Positions 1 to 5,204 of a DNA stretch of 5,204 nt are shown here, one piece after another; the first letter of the stretch is position 1; every line of letters starts with the position of its first letter. Source of the stretch: Mollicutes bacterium (GTDB taxonomy: Bacteria > Bacillota_I > Bacilli_A > Izemoplasmatales > Izemoplasmataceae); the NCBI GenBank assembly GCA_003551405.1, contig PUMO01000168.1, forward strand, positions 1-5,204, given 5' to 3'. The translations under genes and the position numbers were made by a program. The notes under the pieces were generated by a model that saw only the letters and a program-made list of their open reading frames with translations, did not search any database and was not told the DNA's origin.

Positions 1-30
1 ACACTACACATACAAGTGCGTGCGTTTTGT

Positions 31-1356
31 TTATGTTGTAACGCGTTTACCAACCCAGTCCCTACGTAGCCAGCGGATGAACACGAGCAGACCGCGCATA
101 CATTCGTCCGCCGCAAGGCCTATAAAGACACCTACAAGACCAAGTTCCAATCTGATGCCGAAAATATAGGCAAATGAAATGGCAATGCCAAGCATTGAAA
201 AAATCGCAATGACAACCGGAAAGACAACATCGCCTGAAGCACGCAATGATTGTATCACAACTAAATTGGATAACCGCCCTATCTCTAGGACAATAACAAC
301 ACGTAAAGATAACACAGCCGCATTAATGATTTGTTCATCAGCAGTGAAAATTGAGAGAATCCATTCTGCATTGATATAGATAAGCGATGCCAAGCCCAGT
401 ACAATCAATATGGCAAATTTCAGTGTGTGAATTGTACGCTGATAAGCACCATCATAATTTTTTGCGCCCACGCGCCAACCAACAATGACTTGGTTTCCTT
501 GAGCAAGCGCCAACGCAAAAACCAACACTGGCATGGTGAGGTTTTGAATATATACATGGGCAGTGAGTGCATAGGTTCCAATGGTATTGATGAAGGATAG
601 TAAAATCACTTGAGTGAACTGATATACAAAAGATTCAAGTGCACTGGGAATGCCAATTTTTATTATTTTGACAAAATGTTTTTGAAGGGGTTTGAAGTTT
701 AGGAAGAATGGATGGACACCAAGACGTCCATATAAAAATAATAGTGCAATAACTAAACCAAGTGCCTTGGCAAGCACCGAAGAAATAGCTGCACCGGTTT
801 CACCGAGTTCGGGGAAAAAGCCAATCCCAAAAATGATGAAATAATTTAAAACAACATTAAAGACATTGGAGATCCCAACGATAATCATCAATAGTTTGGT
901 TTGACCAAAACTTTTAAATCCAGCCCCCGTCGCTTGTGTCATTGCAATAAACAAAAGACCCAGTGAAAAGATGCGCATATAAGTTAGTGACGCTTCAAAA
1001 ATTGAAGCGTCTGTATTGATCAAATGAAAAATACTGCGCCCAAATATTTGCAAAATAAGCACTAAAACAAGCGCAATGAGTGTGTTGCTGTAAAGACCGG
1101 ACTTTATCGCTGACTTGGCTTCATCTTCACGGTTAGCGCCTAAATACTGGCTTACAACGACACCGACTCCTATCGCAACCACATTTAAAAGAACAGTAAA
1201 AAGACTGGTAATACGCTGGGCATTCCCTACCGCTGCGACAGAAAGATCGGAATATTGTGAAAGCATTAATGTATCTGCCACACCCATCAACATGAAAAAA
1301 AGTAGCTCAATATAAATGGGCCAACTTAACTGAAACAGTGTTTTACGCTCTTCCAT
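31..1356 (-). CDS. MATE family efflux transporter (12-helix multidrug/metabolite antiporter)
   Basis: This is a 441-residue polytopic membrane protein, the usual length for MATE exporters, which move cationic drugs or metabolites out of the cell in exchange for H+ or Na+. The N-terminal segment has the family pattern GVADTLMLSQYSDLSVAAVG (residues 25-44), with an acidic residue (Asp28) in helix 1. The family signature around QYLGAN lies at 70-75. A pseudo-repeat, GWRVGAKN at about 293-300, marks the start of the second six-helix half, as expected for the internally duplicated MATE fold. GETGAAISSVLAK at 185-197 is also typical. The ATG start has a near-perfect GGAGGTGA Shine-Dalgarno with good spacing (GGAGG six bases upstream). 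The gene is separated from glyA by a terminator and has its own extended -10 promoter, so it is probably a separate unit. Substrate and coupling ion cannot be told from sequence. Only 30 bases follow the stop, and no terminator is clear there. The MATE family call is secure; the subfamily is not. Confidence 0.95.
   Translation of the reverse strand: MEERKTLFQLSWPIYIELLFFMLMGVADTLMLSQYSDLSVAAVGNAQRITSLFTVLLNVVAIGVGVVVSQYLGANREDEAKSAIKSGLYSNTLIALVLVLILQIFGRSIFHLINTDASIFEASLTYMRIFSLGLLFIAMTQATGAGFKSFGQTKLLMIIVGISNVFNVVLNYFIIFGIGFFPELGETGAAISSVLAKALGLVIALLFLYGRLGVHPFFLNFKPLQKHFVKIIKIGIPSALESFVYQFTQVILLSFINTIGTYALTAHVYIQNLTMPVLVFALALAQGNQVIVGWRVGAKNYDGAYQRTIHTLKFAILIVLGLASLIYINAEWILSIFTADEQIINAAVLSLRVVIVLEIGRLSNLVVIQSLRASGDVVFPVVIAIFSMLGIAISFAYIFGIRLELGLVGVFIGLAADECMRGLLVFIRWLRRDWVGKRVTT
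989..1011. repeat. Perfect 10-bp inverted repeat with 3-nt loop inside the MATE gene
   Basis: The arms GACGCTTCAA (989-998) and TTGAAGCGTC (1002-1011) are exact reverse complements separated by AAA. The repeat encodes residues D116 to S123 (DASIFEAS) of the transporter, in the stretch after helix 3. There is no T-run on either side, so it is not an intrinsic terminator. The structure is directly visible; any function is unknown. Confidence 0.8.
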
Positions 1357-1381
1357 AGGTCACCTCCGTGATATCGAAGCC

Positions 1382-1390
1382 ATTATAACA
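1382..1390 (-). promoter_or_regulatory. Extended -10 promoter for the MATE gene
   Basis: On the minus strand this reads TGTTATAAT, an exact TGnTATAAT extended -10 element for the housekeeping sigma factor. The -35 match is poor: the best candidate is TTGATG, 15 nt upstream, which falls in the terminator loop and right arm. An extended -10 element can work without a good -35. The predicted start of transcription is near 1374-1375, giving a leader of about 18-19 nt that contains little beyond the GGAGGTGA ribosome binding site. The element directly adjoins the terminator of the upstream operon and shares one base with its T-tract. Confidence 0.65.
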
Positions 1391-1417
1391 AAAAAACACC
1401 GTCATCAAACGGTGTTT
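1390..1417 (-). terminator. Intrinsic terminator closing the glyA operon
   Basis: On the minus strand an 8-bp stem AAACACCG/CGGTGTTT (arms 1410-1417 and 1394-1401) encloses an 8-nt loop. It is followed by an uninterrupted run of seven T residues (1396-1390, the first three shared with the stem). It begins 24 nt after the glyA stop codon. The plus-strand reading has only a short TTT after the stem, so it should act mainly on leftward transcription. Confidence 0.85.
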
Positions 1418-1441
1418 AAGGAAATCATATTATGGAAACGA

Positions 1442-2683
1442 TTACTGATAGAGTGGATGGGCTTTCGTTAAAGCATCCACCTGCTTTTTAACCTCATCCA
1501 GTACAAATGCATTGCTTGGGTTCATGAGTGTATCGAAAATAAGTTTCGCGACTGTGCGCATGTCATCAGGGGTGAATCCGCGTGTTGTAAGCGCCGGCGT
1601 CCCAAGACGGACCCCGCTTGTCACAAAAGGTTTTTCAGTATCATTTGGTACAGTATTTTTATTGCTTGTGATGCGCACGCTCTCAAGTAACGCTTCAGCA
1701 TCTTTTCCTGTTAAACCACTTAAACTTTTCACCTCTACCAATACAAGGTGTGTATCGGTGCCACCGGAAATTACTTTAAAACCAAGACGACTCAATTCTT
1801 CGCTCAATGCGCGGGCGTTAGCAACCACTTCAGCCTGGTACACTTTAAAATCATTACTCAGTGCTTCATGAAATGCAACGGCTTTAGCCGCAATGATATG
1901 CATAAGCGGACCGCCCTGAATACCGGGAAAAACAATTTTATTCACGCGCTTATATATATCTTTATCATTTGTCAAAATGATGCCACCGCGGGGGCCTCGG
2001 AGGGTTTTATGGGTTGTTGAGGTGACAATGTCCGCCACATCACAAGGATTATTGTGGATGCCTGCCGCAACCAACCCTGCAATATGTGCCATGTCTACCA
2101 TTAAATAGCTTCCGACTTCATCCGCAATCTCCCGAAATTTTTTAAAGTCAATTTCTCTGGGATATGCACTGGCACCGGCTATGATCAGTTTAGGCTTAAC
2201 CTCAAGTGCCTTTCGACGGACTGCTTCATAATCAATGGTTTCACTGTCTTTTTCTACACCATAACTCTCAACTGTGTAATCAATGCCGCTGAAATTGAGC
2301 GGATGACCATGCGTTAAATGTCCACCATGATCAAGGCTCATCCCCAGTACTGTATCGCCATTTTTAACCAGTGCACGATACGCCGCCATGTTGGCTGTTG
2401 ATCCTGAATGTGCTTGTACGTTGGCATACTTGACATTGAAAAGTTCTTTCGCACGTTCTCGTGCCAAACGTTCAACATCATCCGCAAATTCACACCCACC
2501 ATAGTAACGTTTCCCTGGATAACCTTCTGCATACTTGTTGGTTAAGATTGAACCACCAGCTTCCAAGACCGCTTCAGAAACAAAATTCTCACTAGCAATC
2601 AGTTCCAAATGATCTTTTTGACGATTCAATTCATTCGATAACGCTTTATAAATATCTGGATCTGTTTTTTTGATGTTTTGCAT
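1442..2683 (-). CDS. glyA: Serine hydroxymethyltransferase
   Basis: This cytosolic PLP enzyme interconverts serine plus tetrahydrofolate with glycine plus 5,10-methylene-tetrahydrofolate, the main entry of one-carbon units. It is full length (413 residues) and carries the diagnostic motifs in order: LIASENF (28-34); the substrate and cofactor loop [17 protein letters not shown] (49-65); HSGSTAN (92-98); DHGGHLTHG (118-126); VDMAHIAG (196-203), whose Asp197 contacts the PLP ring nitrogen; and [12 protein letters not shown] (223-234), with Lys226 as the Schiff-base lysine. [17 protein letters not shown] (353-369) contains Arg359, expected to bind the substrate carboxylate. No key residue is missing. 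The ATG start is fixed by AAGGAGG seven bases upstream. The gene lies 12 nt after the lit-like gene, is the last of the operon and is followed by an intrinsic terminator. FolD, encoded two genes upstream, uses its product. The identification is very secure. Confidence 0.99.
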   Translation of the reverse strand: MQNIKKTDPDIYKALSNELNRQKDHLELIASENFVSEAVLEAGGSILTNKYAEGYPGKRYYGGCEFADDVERLARERAKELFNVKYANVQAHSGSTANMAAYRALVKNGDTVLGMSLDHGGHLTHGHPLNFSGIDYTVESYGVEKDSETIDYEAVRRKALEVKPKLIIAGASAYPREIDFKKFREIADEVGSYLMVDMAHIAGLVAAGIHNNPCDVADIVTSTTHKTLRGPRGGIILTNDKDIYKRVNKIVFPGIQGGPLMHIIAAKAVAFHEALSNDFKVYQAEVVANARALSEELSRLGFKVISGGTDTHLVLVEVKSLSGLTGKDAEALLESVRITSNKNTVPNDTEKPFVTSGVRLGTPALTTRGFTPDDMRTVAKLIFDTLMNPSNAFVLDEVKKQVDALTKAHPLYQ

Positions 2684-2690
2684 GCTAGGG

Positions 2691-2697
2691 CCTCCTT
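2691..2697 (-). promoter_or_regulatory. Ribosome binding site of glyA, overlapping the preceding stop codon
   Basis: AAGGAGG on the minus strand with a 7-nt spacer to the glyA ATG. Its first two bases are the last two of the TAA stop of the upstream membrane-protein gene. Terminating ribosomes would therefore sit on this site, which favours translational coupling (inference). Confidence 0.85.
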
Positions 2698-3364
2698 AAT
2701 CGTCAATGCGCATAAGTTTCTTTCGGGCCATGAAACTCACAAGAGCCATTGATATTCCCAGTAATATTAATATGATACTGCCGCTCACAAACCAAAATGT
2801 TTGAGGCAATATTCGAATGAGTACGTCACCGCTTCTTAAAATCCAATCATCATTATCAAAGAAAATTTCGTGAAACACGGTGAACGCAGCGGAAAAGTCA
2901 ATTATAAACCATCCACCAACGAATAAGATGAAAAATACAGGTAGATAAAACGCATCCCTGAACGTTTCATAAAAGATACGTCTGTTTTTAAAATACAAGA
3001 TAAGCGATGACGCAATAACACCAAGAAGACTGATTGCTCCTGCAATACGAATATTGGTATAAACATCACGAACATCTTCCATGTGTCTAATTTCAATATC
3101 TCGCATAACCGGTTCGTCATCATCTTCAAAGGCGCCAAAATGCAAATCATCGTGACGATAATTCAAATAATCAATCAACATGGTTGCAACATATGTATGA
3201 TCAAACGTATACGTCTCACCCTCAGGGGTGGTGCCGGTCTCATCATGTGTCGCGTAGCGTCCTTCAGAAAAATTAATGTATGGACGTGTTGTCAATAGTG
3301 AGGCAAACAATGCGACCAAAAATATAGGGAGCATAATCCATGTCAATATTTTCAGTAATTTCAC
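2696..3364 (-). CDS. lit: TIGR01906/DUF1461 integral membrane protein, probable lipoprotein intramolecular transacylase (Lit)
   Basis: This 222-residue protein has four predicted membrane helices (about 4-26, 105-124, 139-160 and 190-212) and a large loop between helices 1 and 2 (27-103), expected to face outward. Characterised Lit proteins of Enterococcus and Bacillus move an acyl chain from the diacylglyceryl group to the alpha-amino group of the lipoprotein N-terminal cysteine, giving lyso-form lipoproteins. The family hallmarks are present: IRHMEDVR (92-99), with His94 at the end of the outer loop; FHEIFFDNDDW (164-174), with His165; and the following ILPQTFW segment (185-191). The two histidines fit the paired conserved histidines of the family, probably catalytic. 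The loop before His94 is notably acidic (EDDDEP, 80-85). The start is GTG, with an imperfect AGGGTGG four bases upstream; in-frame stops just before it rule out a longer start. It sits 18 nt after folD and 12 nt before glyA. Family membership is well supported; the enzymatic role is inferred from homologues. Confidence 0.8.
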   Translation of the reverse strand: MKLLKILTWIMLPIFLVALFASLLTTRPYINFSEGRYATHDETGTTPEGETYTFDHTYVATMLIDYLNYRHDDLHFGAFEDDDEPVMRDIEIRHMEDVRDVYTNIRIAGAISLLGVIASSLILYFKNRRIFYETFRDAFYLPVFFILFVGGWFIIDFSAAFTVFHEIFFDNDDWILRSGDVLIRILPQTFWFVSGSIILILLGISMALVSFMARKKLMRIDD

Positions 3365-3368
3365 GATA

Positions 3369-3375
3369 CCACCCT
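3369..3375 (-). promoter_or_regulatory. Weak ribosome binding site of the lit-like gene
   Basis: AGGGTGG on the minus strand, only four bases before a GTG start codon. It is the poorest match to the Shine-Dalgarno consensus among the genes here, all the others having GGAGG. This suggests lower translation of the membrane protein than of folD and glyA on the same mRNA (inference). Confidence 0.55.
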
Positions 3376-3382
3376 GTTTTCA

Positions 3383-4234
3383 TTAAATGTTTTCGATATG
3401 CTTAAAACACTCCACAGTGTTTTGCAGTAAGGAAGTGATGGTCATGGGGCCTACACCACCAGGTACCGGTGTTATATAAGAAGCTTTTTTCTCAGCCGAA
3501 TCAAAATCAACATCACCGATCAGTTTATCATCAACCCGGTTCACACCAACATCAATGACAACAGCGCCCTCTTTTATCATATCACCTGTGACCATTTTTG
3601 CCTTGCCAGCCGCTGCAATAATCACATCGGCTTGCTTGGCCTCCCATGCTAAGTCATTGGTACGAGAATGTGCCATAGTAACCGTTGCATGGTTTTTAAG
3701 TAGCAGGTGCGCTATGGGCTTACCCACAATGTTACTGCGTCCAATAACCAAAGCTTTTTTGCCTTGTAAATCAATATCAATACTATTAAGCATTGTCATA
3801 ATGCCTTTGGGCGTCGCTGGAAGAACGCCTTTCGTACCAATTTGTAAAGCCGCAATGTTTAAAGGATGAAAGCCATCCACATCTTTCTTTTGCGCAATGG
3901 TTTCAATCACACGGTTGGAGTCAATGTGTGCAGGCAAAGGGAGTTGGACCAAAATCCCATGGACTTCTGGGTCACTGTTAAGCTCATTGACAAGGTTAAG
4001 CAGGGCTTCTTCACTGATTGAAGCATCTTTTTCAATCTTAGTGCTGCGAATGCCTGCACGCTTACATGCGCGTTCCTTACCGCGCACATAACTCTGGCTT
4101 GCTGGGTCTTCACCCACAAGCACAACAACCAAATGGGGCGTTTTCCCATGCTCTTTTTCTAAACGACTGACTTCCTCTTTAACGTGTTGACGGGTTTCTT
4201 TGCTTAATGCCTTTCCATCAATAATGTTGGCCAT
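3383..4234 (-). CDS. folD: Bifunctional methylenetetrahydrofolate dehydrogenase / methenyltetrahydrofolate cyclohydrolase
   Basis: FolD oxidises 5,10-methylene-THF with NADP+ to 5,10-methenyl-THF and hydrolyses it to 10-formyl-THF, in the cytosol. From the ATG at 4234 the protein has 283 residues, the normal length. The active-site residues are visible: Tyr49 and Lys53 in SQSYVRGKERA (46-56), Gln97 in GILVQLPLP (93-101), and Asp120 in KKDVDGFHP (116-124). The C-terminal Rossmann half has VIGRSNIVGKP (163-173) for nucleotide binding and TPVPGGVGPMT (255-265) near the end. Reading could begin one codon earlier at TTG (4237). I chose the ATG because it is the better codon, lies seven bases after AAGGAGG and overlaps the preceding stop as TGATG. 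Its product and substrate link it to glyA downstream. All catalytic residues are intact and the identification is very secure. Confidence 0.98.
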   Translation of the reverse strand: MANIIDGKALSKETRQHVKEEVSRLEKEHGKTPHLVVVLVGEDPASQSYVRGKERACKRAGIRSTKIEKDASISEEALLNLVNELNSDPEVHGILVQLPLPAHIDSNRVIETIAQKKDVDGFHPLNIAALQIGTKGVLPATPKGIMTMLNSIDIDLQGKKALVIGRSNIVGKPIAHLLLKNHATVTMAHSRTNDLAWEAKQADVIIAAAGKAKMVTGDMIKEGAVVIDVGVNRVDDKLIGDVDFDSAEKKASYITPVPGGVGPMTITSLLQNTVECFKHIENI

Positions 4235-4746
4235 CAAATCGCCTCCTTCGTTAAATATGTATCTACAATTTTCCCATAGAACACAACATGGTGATGATCA
4301 TCAGGATAGTGTTTGTTTACGACATCTTTCATCATTTCTTGTGGGTTCTGGGATTGTTTATAGATGATGGAACATTCGTATTGGAGTTGACACTCCTTAA
4401 TGATTGGGGTTTTAACCTGACGGGATTCACCGAGCGTTATATTTCCTTTTTCAAACTTGTCAGTTTTATTTCCGGACACTTCACCCGCTATCTTTAATGC
4501 TTGTTTTAAGGTTCCCTCTTTAGGAACATTGACTGTGAAATCTGTCGCATTGGACATGAGTTCATGTGTATAACGTGAGGTTTTAACATATACAATGAAC
4601 ACCGGAAGGTTCCAAACGATACCGATATGTCCCCAGGAAATTGTCATGGTATTTACATTCCCTTTATGATCCTTTACGGTAAGGAAAACACCTTTGGGGA
4701 GTTGTTCAAACAAAATGTCACTATGTTTGGCATAGGTTGATAACAT
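4234..4746 (-). CDS. Flavin reductase family protein (FMN-binding split barrel, flavoredoxin-like)
   Basis: This 170-residue soluble protein resembles the flavoredoxin/flavin reductase-like split-barrel family, which binds FMN and passes electrons to varied partners. Visible family features are the opening strand pair LPKGVFLTVKD (16-26), the flavin-contacting stretch NTMTISWGHIG (32-42), SRYTHELM (57-64) and FTVNVP (70-75). A further feature is a GEVSGNKTDKFEK segment (88-100) that matches the usual 'GxxSGRdxDKF' region. The C-terminus has HHHVVFYGKIVD (151-162), a strand typical of the fold. There is no fused second domain. The ATG start has GGAGG six bases upstream, embedded in the last codons of the carboxypeptidase gene, whose stop is one base away. 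Its stop shares one base with the folD ATG. UGA is the stop here, showing the standard bacterial code. The electron donor, acceptor and physiological role cannot be deduced; a link to folate metabolism is suggested only by position. Confidence 0.85.
   Translation of the reverse strand: MLSTYAKHSDILFEQLPKGVFLTVKDHKGNVNTMTISWGHIGIVWNLPVFIVYVKTSRYTHELMSNATDFTVNVPKEGTLKQALKIAGEVSGNKTDKFEKGNITLGESRQVKTPIIKECQLQYECSIIYKQSQNPQEMMKDVVNKHYPDDHHHVVFYGKIVDTYLTKEAI
4242..4248 (-). promoter_or_regulatory. Ribosome binding site that decides the folD start
   Basis: AAGGAGG on the minus strand lies seven bases before the ATG at 4234 and four before the alternative TTG at 4237. The spacing and the codon both favour the ATG. 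The site lies inside the last codons of the flavin reductase gene, consistent with coupled translation. Confidence 0.85.
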
Positions 4747-4747
4747 A

Positions 4748-5203
4748 TTAATCCTCCAAATAAAGTTTACTGTACTTTTCTTTCAAATACCGTATATAGT
4801 ATTTGGGGTTAAAGGATTCACCCGTTACCTTGTTAAGTATTTGATCAGGTGTAAGTCGTGAGCCATAACAGTGAATGTTTTCTTTGAACCATTGATTGAT
4901 CCGCGCAATATCGTTATCTCGGATGGTTTGGTCAAGGTCGAGTTCTGCGTTCAACGCATAATAGATTTGTGCTGCATATGCACTGCCTAAGGCATAGGTG
5001 GGAAAATATCCGAACATGCCATCGCTCCAGTGCACATCTTGCAATACACCGTCGCTCGGACGATTGACGTCCAAATTCAAATACGCCTTCATTTTTTCGT
5101 TCCACACACGCTCAAGGCCATCGACACCCAGACCATTATTAAATATGTCGCGTTCAATTTCGTAACGGATTAAAATATGAAGCGGATAGGTTAGCTCATC
5201 GGC
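4748..5203 (-). CDS. Carboxypeptidase M32 (Taq/Pfu-type thermostable carboxypeptidase 1), C-terminal part
   Basis: The reading frame is open to the right edge, and the visible part is the last 151 residues of a family normally about 500 long. M32 enzymes are cytosolic metallopeptidases that release C-terminal amino acids. The fragment begins with ADELTYPLHILIRYEIE, the end of the conserved IRxxAD...TY...H motif. It then carries the complete GxxQDxHW signature as GVLQDVHW (fragment residues 52-59, bases 5027-5050), followed by GYFPTYALGSAYAAQ (65-79). The zinc-binding HExxH lies beyond the window. A GTG at 5107 is internal (Val33 of the fragment), not a start, because family homology continues upstream of it without a stop. 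The gene ends in TAA one base before the flavin reductase ATG, so it heads or lies within the same operon. The family call is secure; whether the missing part is intact cannot be seen. Confidence 0.95.
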   Translation of the reverse strand, partial: ADELTYPLHILIRYEIERDIFNNGLGVDGLERVWNEKMKAYLNLDVNRPSDGVLQDVHWSDGMFGYFPTYALGSAYAAQIYYALNAELDLDQTIRDNDIARINQWFKENIHCYGSRLTPDQILNKVTGESFNPKYYIRYLKEKYSKLYLED

Positions 5204-5204
5204 T

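Larger units (their letters stand above)
1390..5204 (-). other. Predicted operon: M32 peptidase - flavin reductase - folD - lit-like - glyA - terminator
   Basis: Five genes run in the same direction with junctions of +1, -1, +18 and +12 nt. No internal terminator or convincing internal promoter is seen, and a single intrinsic terminator follows the last gene. Four of the five starts are visible, and three of those have GGAGG sites buried in, or touching, the preceding gene. The operon's promoter is outside the window to the right. No riboswitch for glycine or tetrahydrofolate can exist in the short gaps visible here. Confidence 0.8.

Noticed and set aside
1..30. A possible terminator after the MATE gene in the GC/GT-rich end of the window
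   Set aside because: The CAC/GTG-rich stretch can pair only imperfectly, with mismatches and wobble pairs, and no T-run is seen before the window ends.
712..731. Small inverted repeat ATGGAC...GTCCAT in the MATE gene
   Set aside because: Six-base arms around an 8-nt loop are expected by chance in a window this size, and it lies within a normal coding sequence.
1357..1441. A riboswitch or small RNA in the only sizeable gap (85 nt)
   Set aside because: The gap is fully accounted for by a terminator, an extended -10 promoter and a ribosome binding site. It is too short for a glycine or tetrahydrofolate riboswitch with the MATE leader starting near 1375.
1512..1871. A plus-strand open frame of 119 codons opposite glyA, and an overlapping one at 1748-2020
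   Set aside because: Both are antisense to a fully conserved glyA sequence. The translations resemble no protein family, and the GC-rich third positions belong to the glyA frame. They are shadows of a real gene.
3555..3869. A plus-strand open frame of 104 codons opposite folD
   Set aside because: It is antisense to the conserved catalytic and Rossmann regions of folD, with no recognisable product. Shadow frame.
4234..4237. TTG at 4237 as the folD start, giving an N-terminal Met-Met
   Set aside because: The ATG one codon later has the better start codon, an ideal 7-nt spacing from AAGGAGG and a classic TGATG junction with the upstream gene.
4748..5107. A short 119-residue protein starting at GTG 5107
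   Set aside because: The same frame continues to the window edge without a stop, and the extra residues (ADELTYPLHILIRYEIE...) match the M32 family. The GTG is an internal valine.

Overview
The window looks like ordinary chromosomal sequence from a low-to-moderate GC member of the Bacillota. The evidence is strong GGAGG-type ribosome binding sites, tightly packed genes and a Lit/DUF1461 (TIGR01906) membrane protein, a family known from Gram-positive bacteria. UGA is used as a stop codon (end of the flavin reductase gene) and UGG encodes tryptophan, so this is not a code-4 mollicute. I cannot place the organism more precisely from the sequence alone.

All supported genes lie on the minus strand. 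Read in the direction of transcription, from right to left, they are: the 3' part of an M32 metallocarboxypeptidase gene (cut by the right edge); a small FMN-binding split-barrel flavin reductase/flavoredoxin-like gene; folD; a four-helix membrane protein of the Lit family (lipoprotein intramolecular transacylase); and glyA. The junctions are a 1-nt gap, a 1-nt overlap (TGATG), an 18-nt gap and a 12-nt gap, so these five genes almost certainly form one transcription unit. It closes with an intrinsic terminator 24 nt after glyA. A MATE-family multidrug/metabolite exporter gene follows. It has its own perfect extended -10 promoter, which abuts and partly overlaps the terminator's T-tract.

The functional core is one-carbon metabolism. 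GlyA (serine hydroxymethyltransferase) makes 5,10-methylene-tetrahydrofolate from serine, and FolD oxidises and hydrolyses it to 10-formyl-tetrahydrofolate for purine and formyl-Met-tRNA synthesis. The Lit-like gene between folD and glyA is the most unusual neighbour. It would remodel lipoprotein N-termini on the outer face of the membrane and has no obvious metabolic link to folate. It also has the weakest translation signals in the operon (GTG start, imperfect Shine-Dalgarno).

I see no mobile element, CRISPR array, RNA gene, riboswitch or defence system, and no gene-free stretch longer than 85 bases. The window does not appear to contain an undescribed system. The points worth a second look are the gene order, the fused terminator/promoter and a perfect 10-bp hairpin inside the MATE gene.
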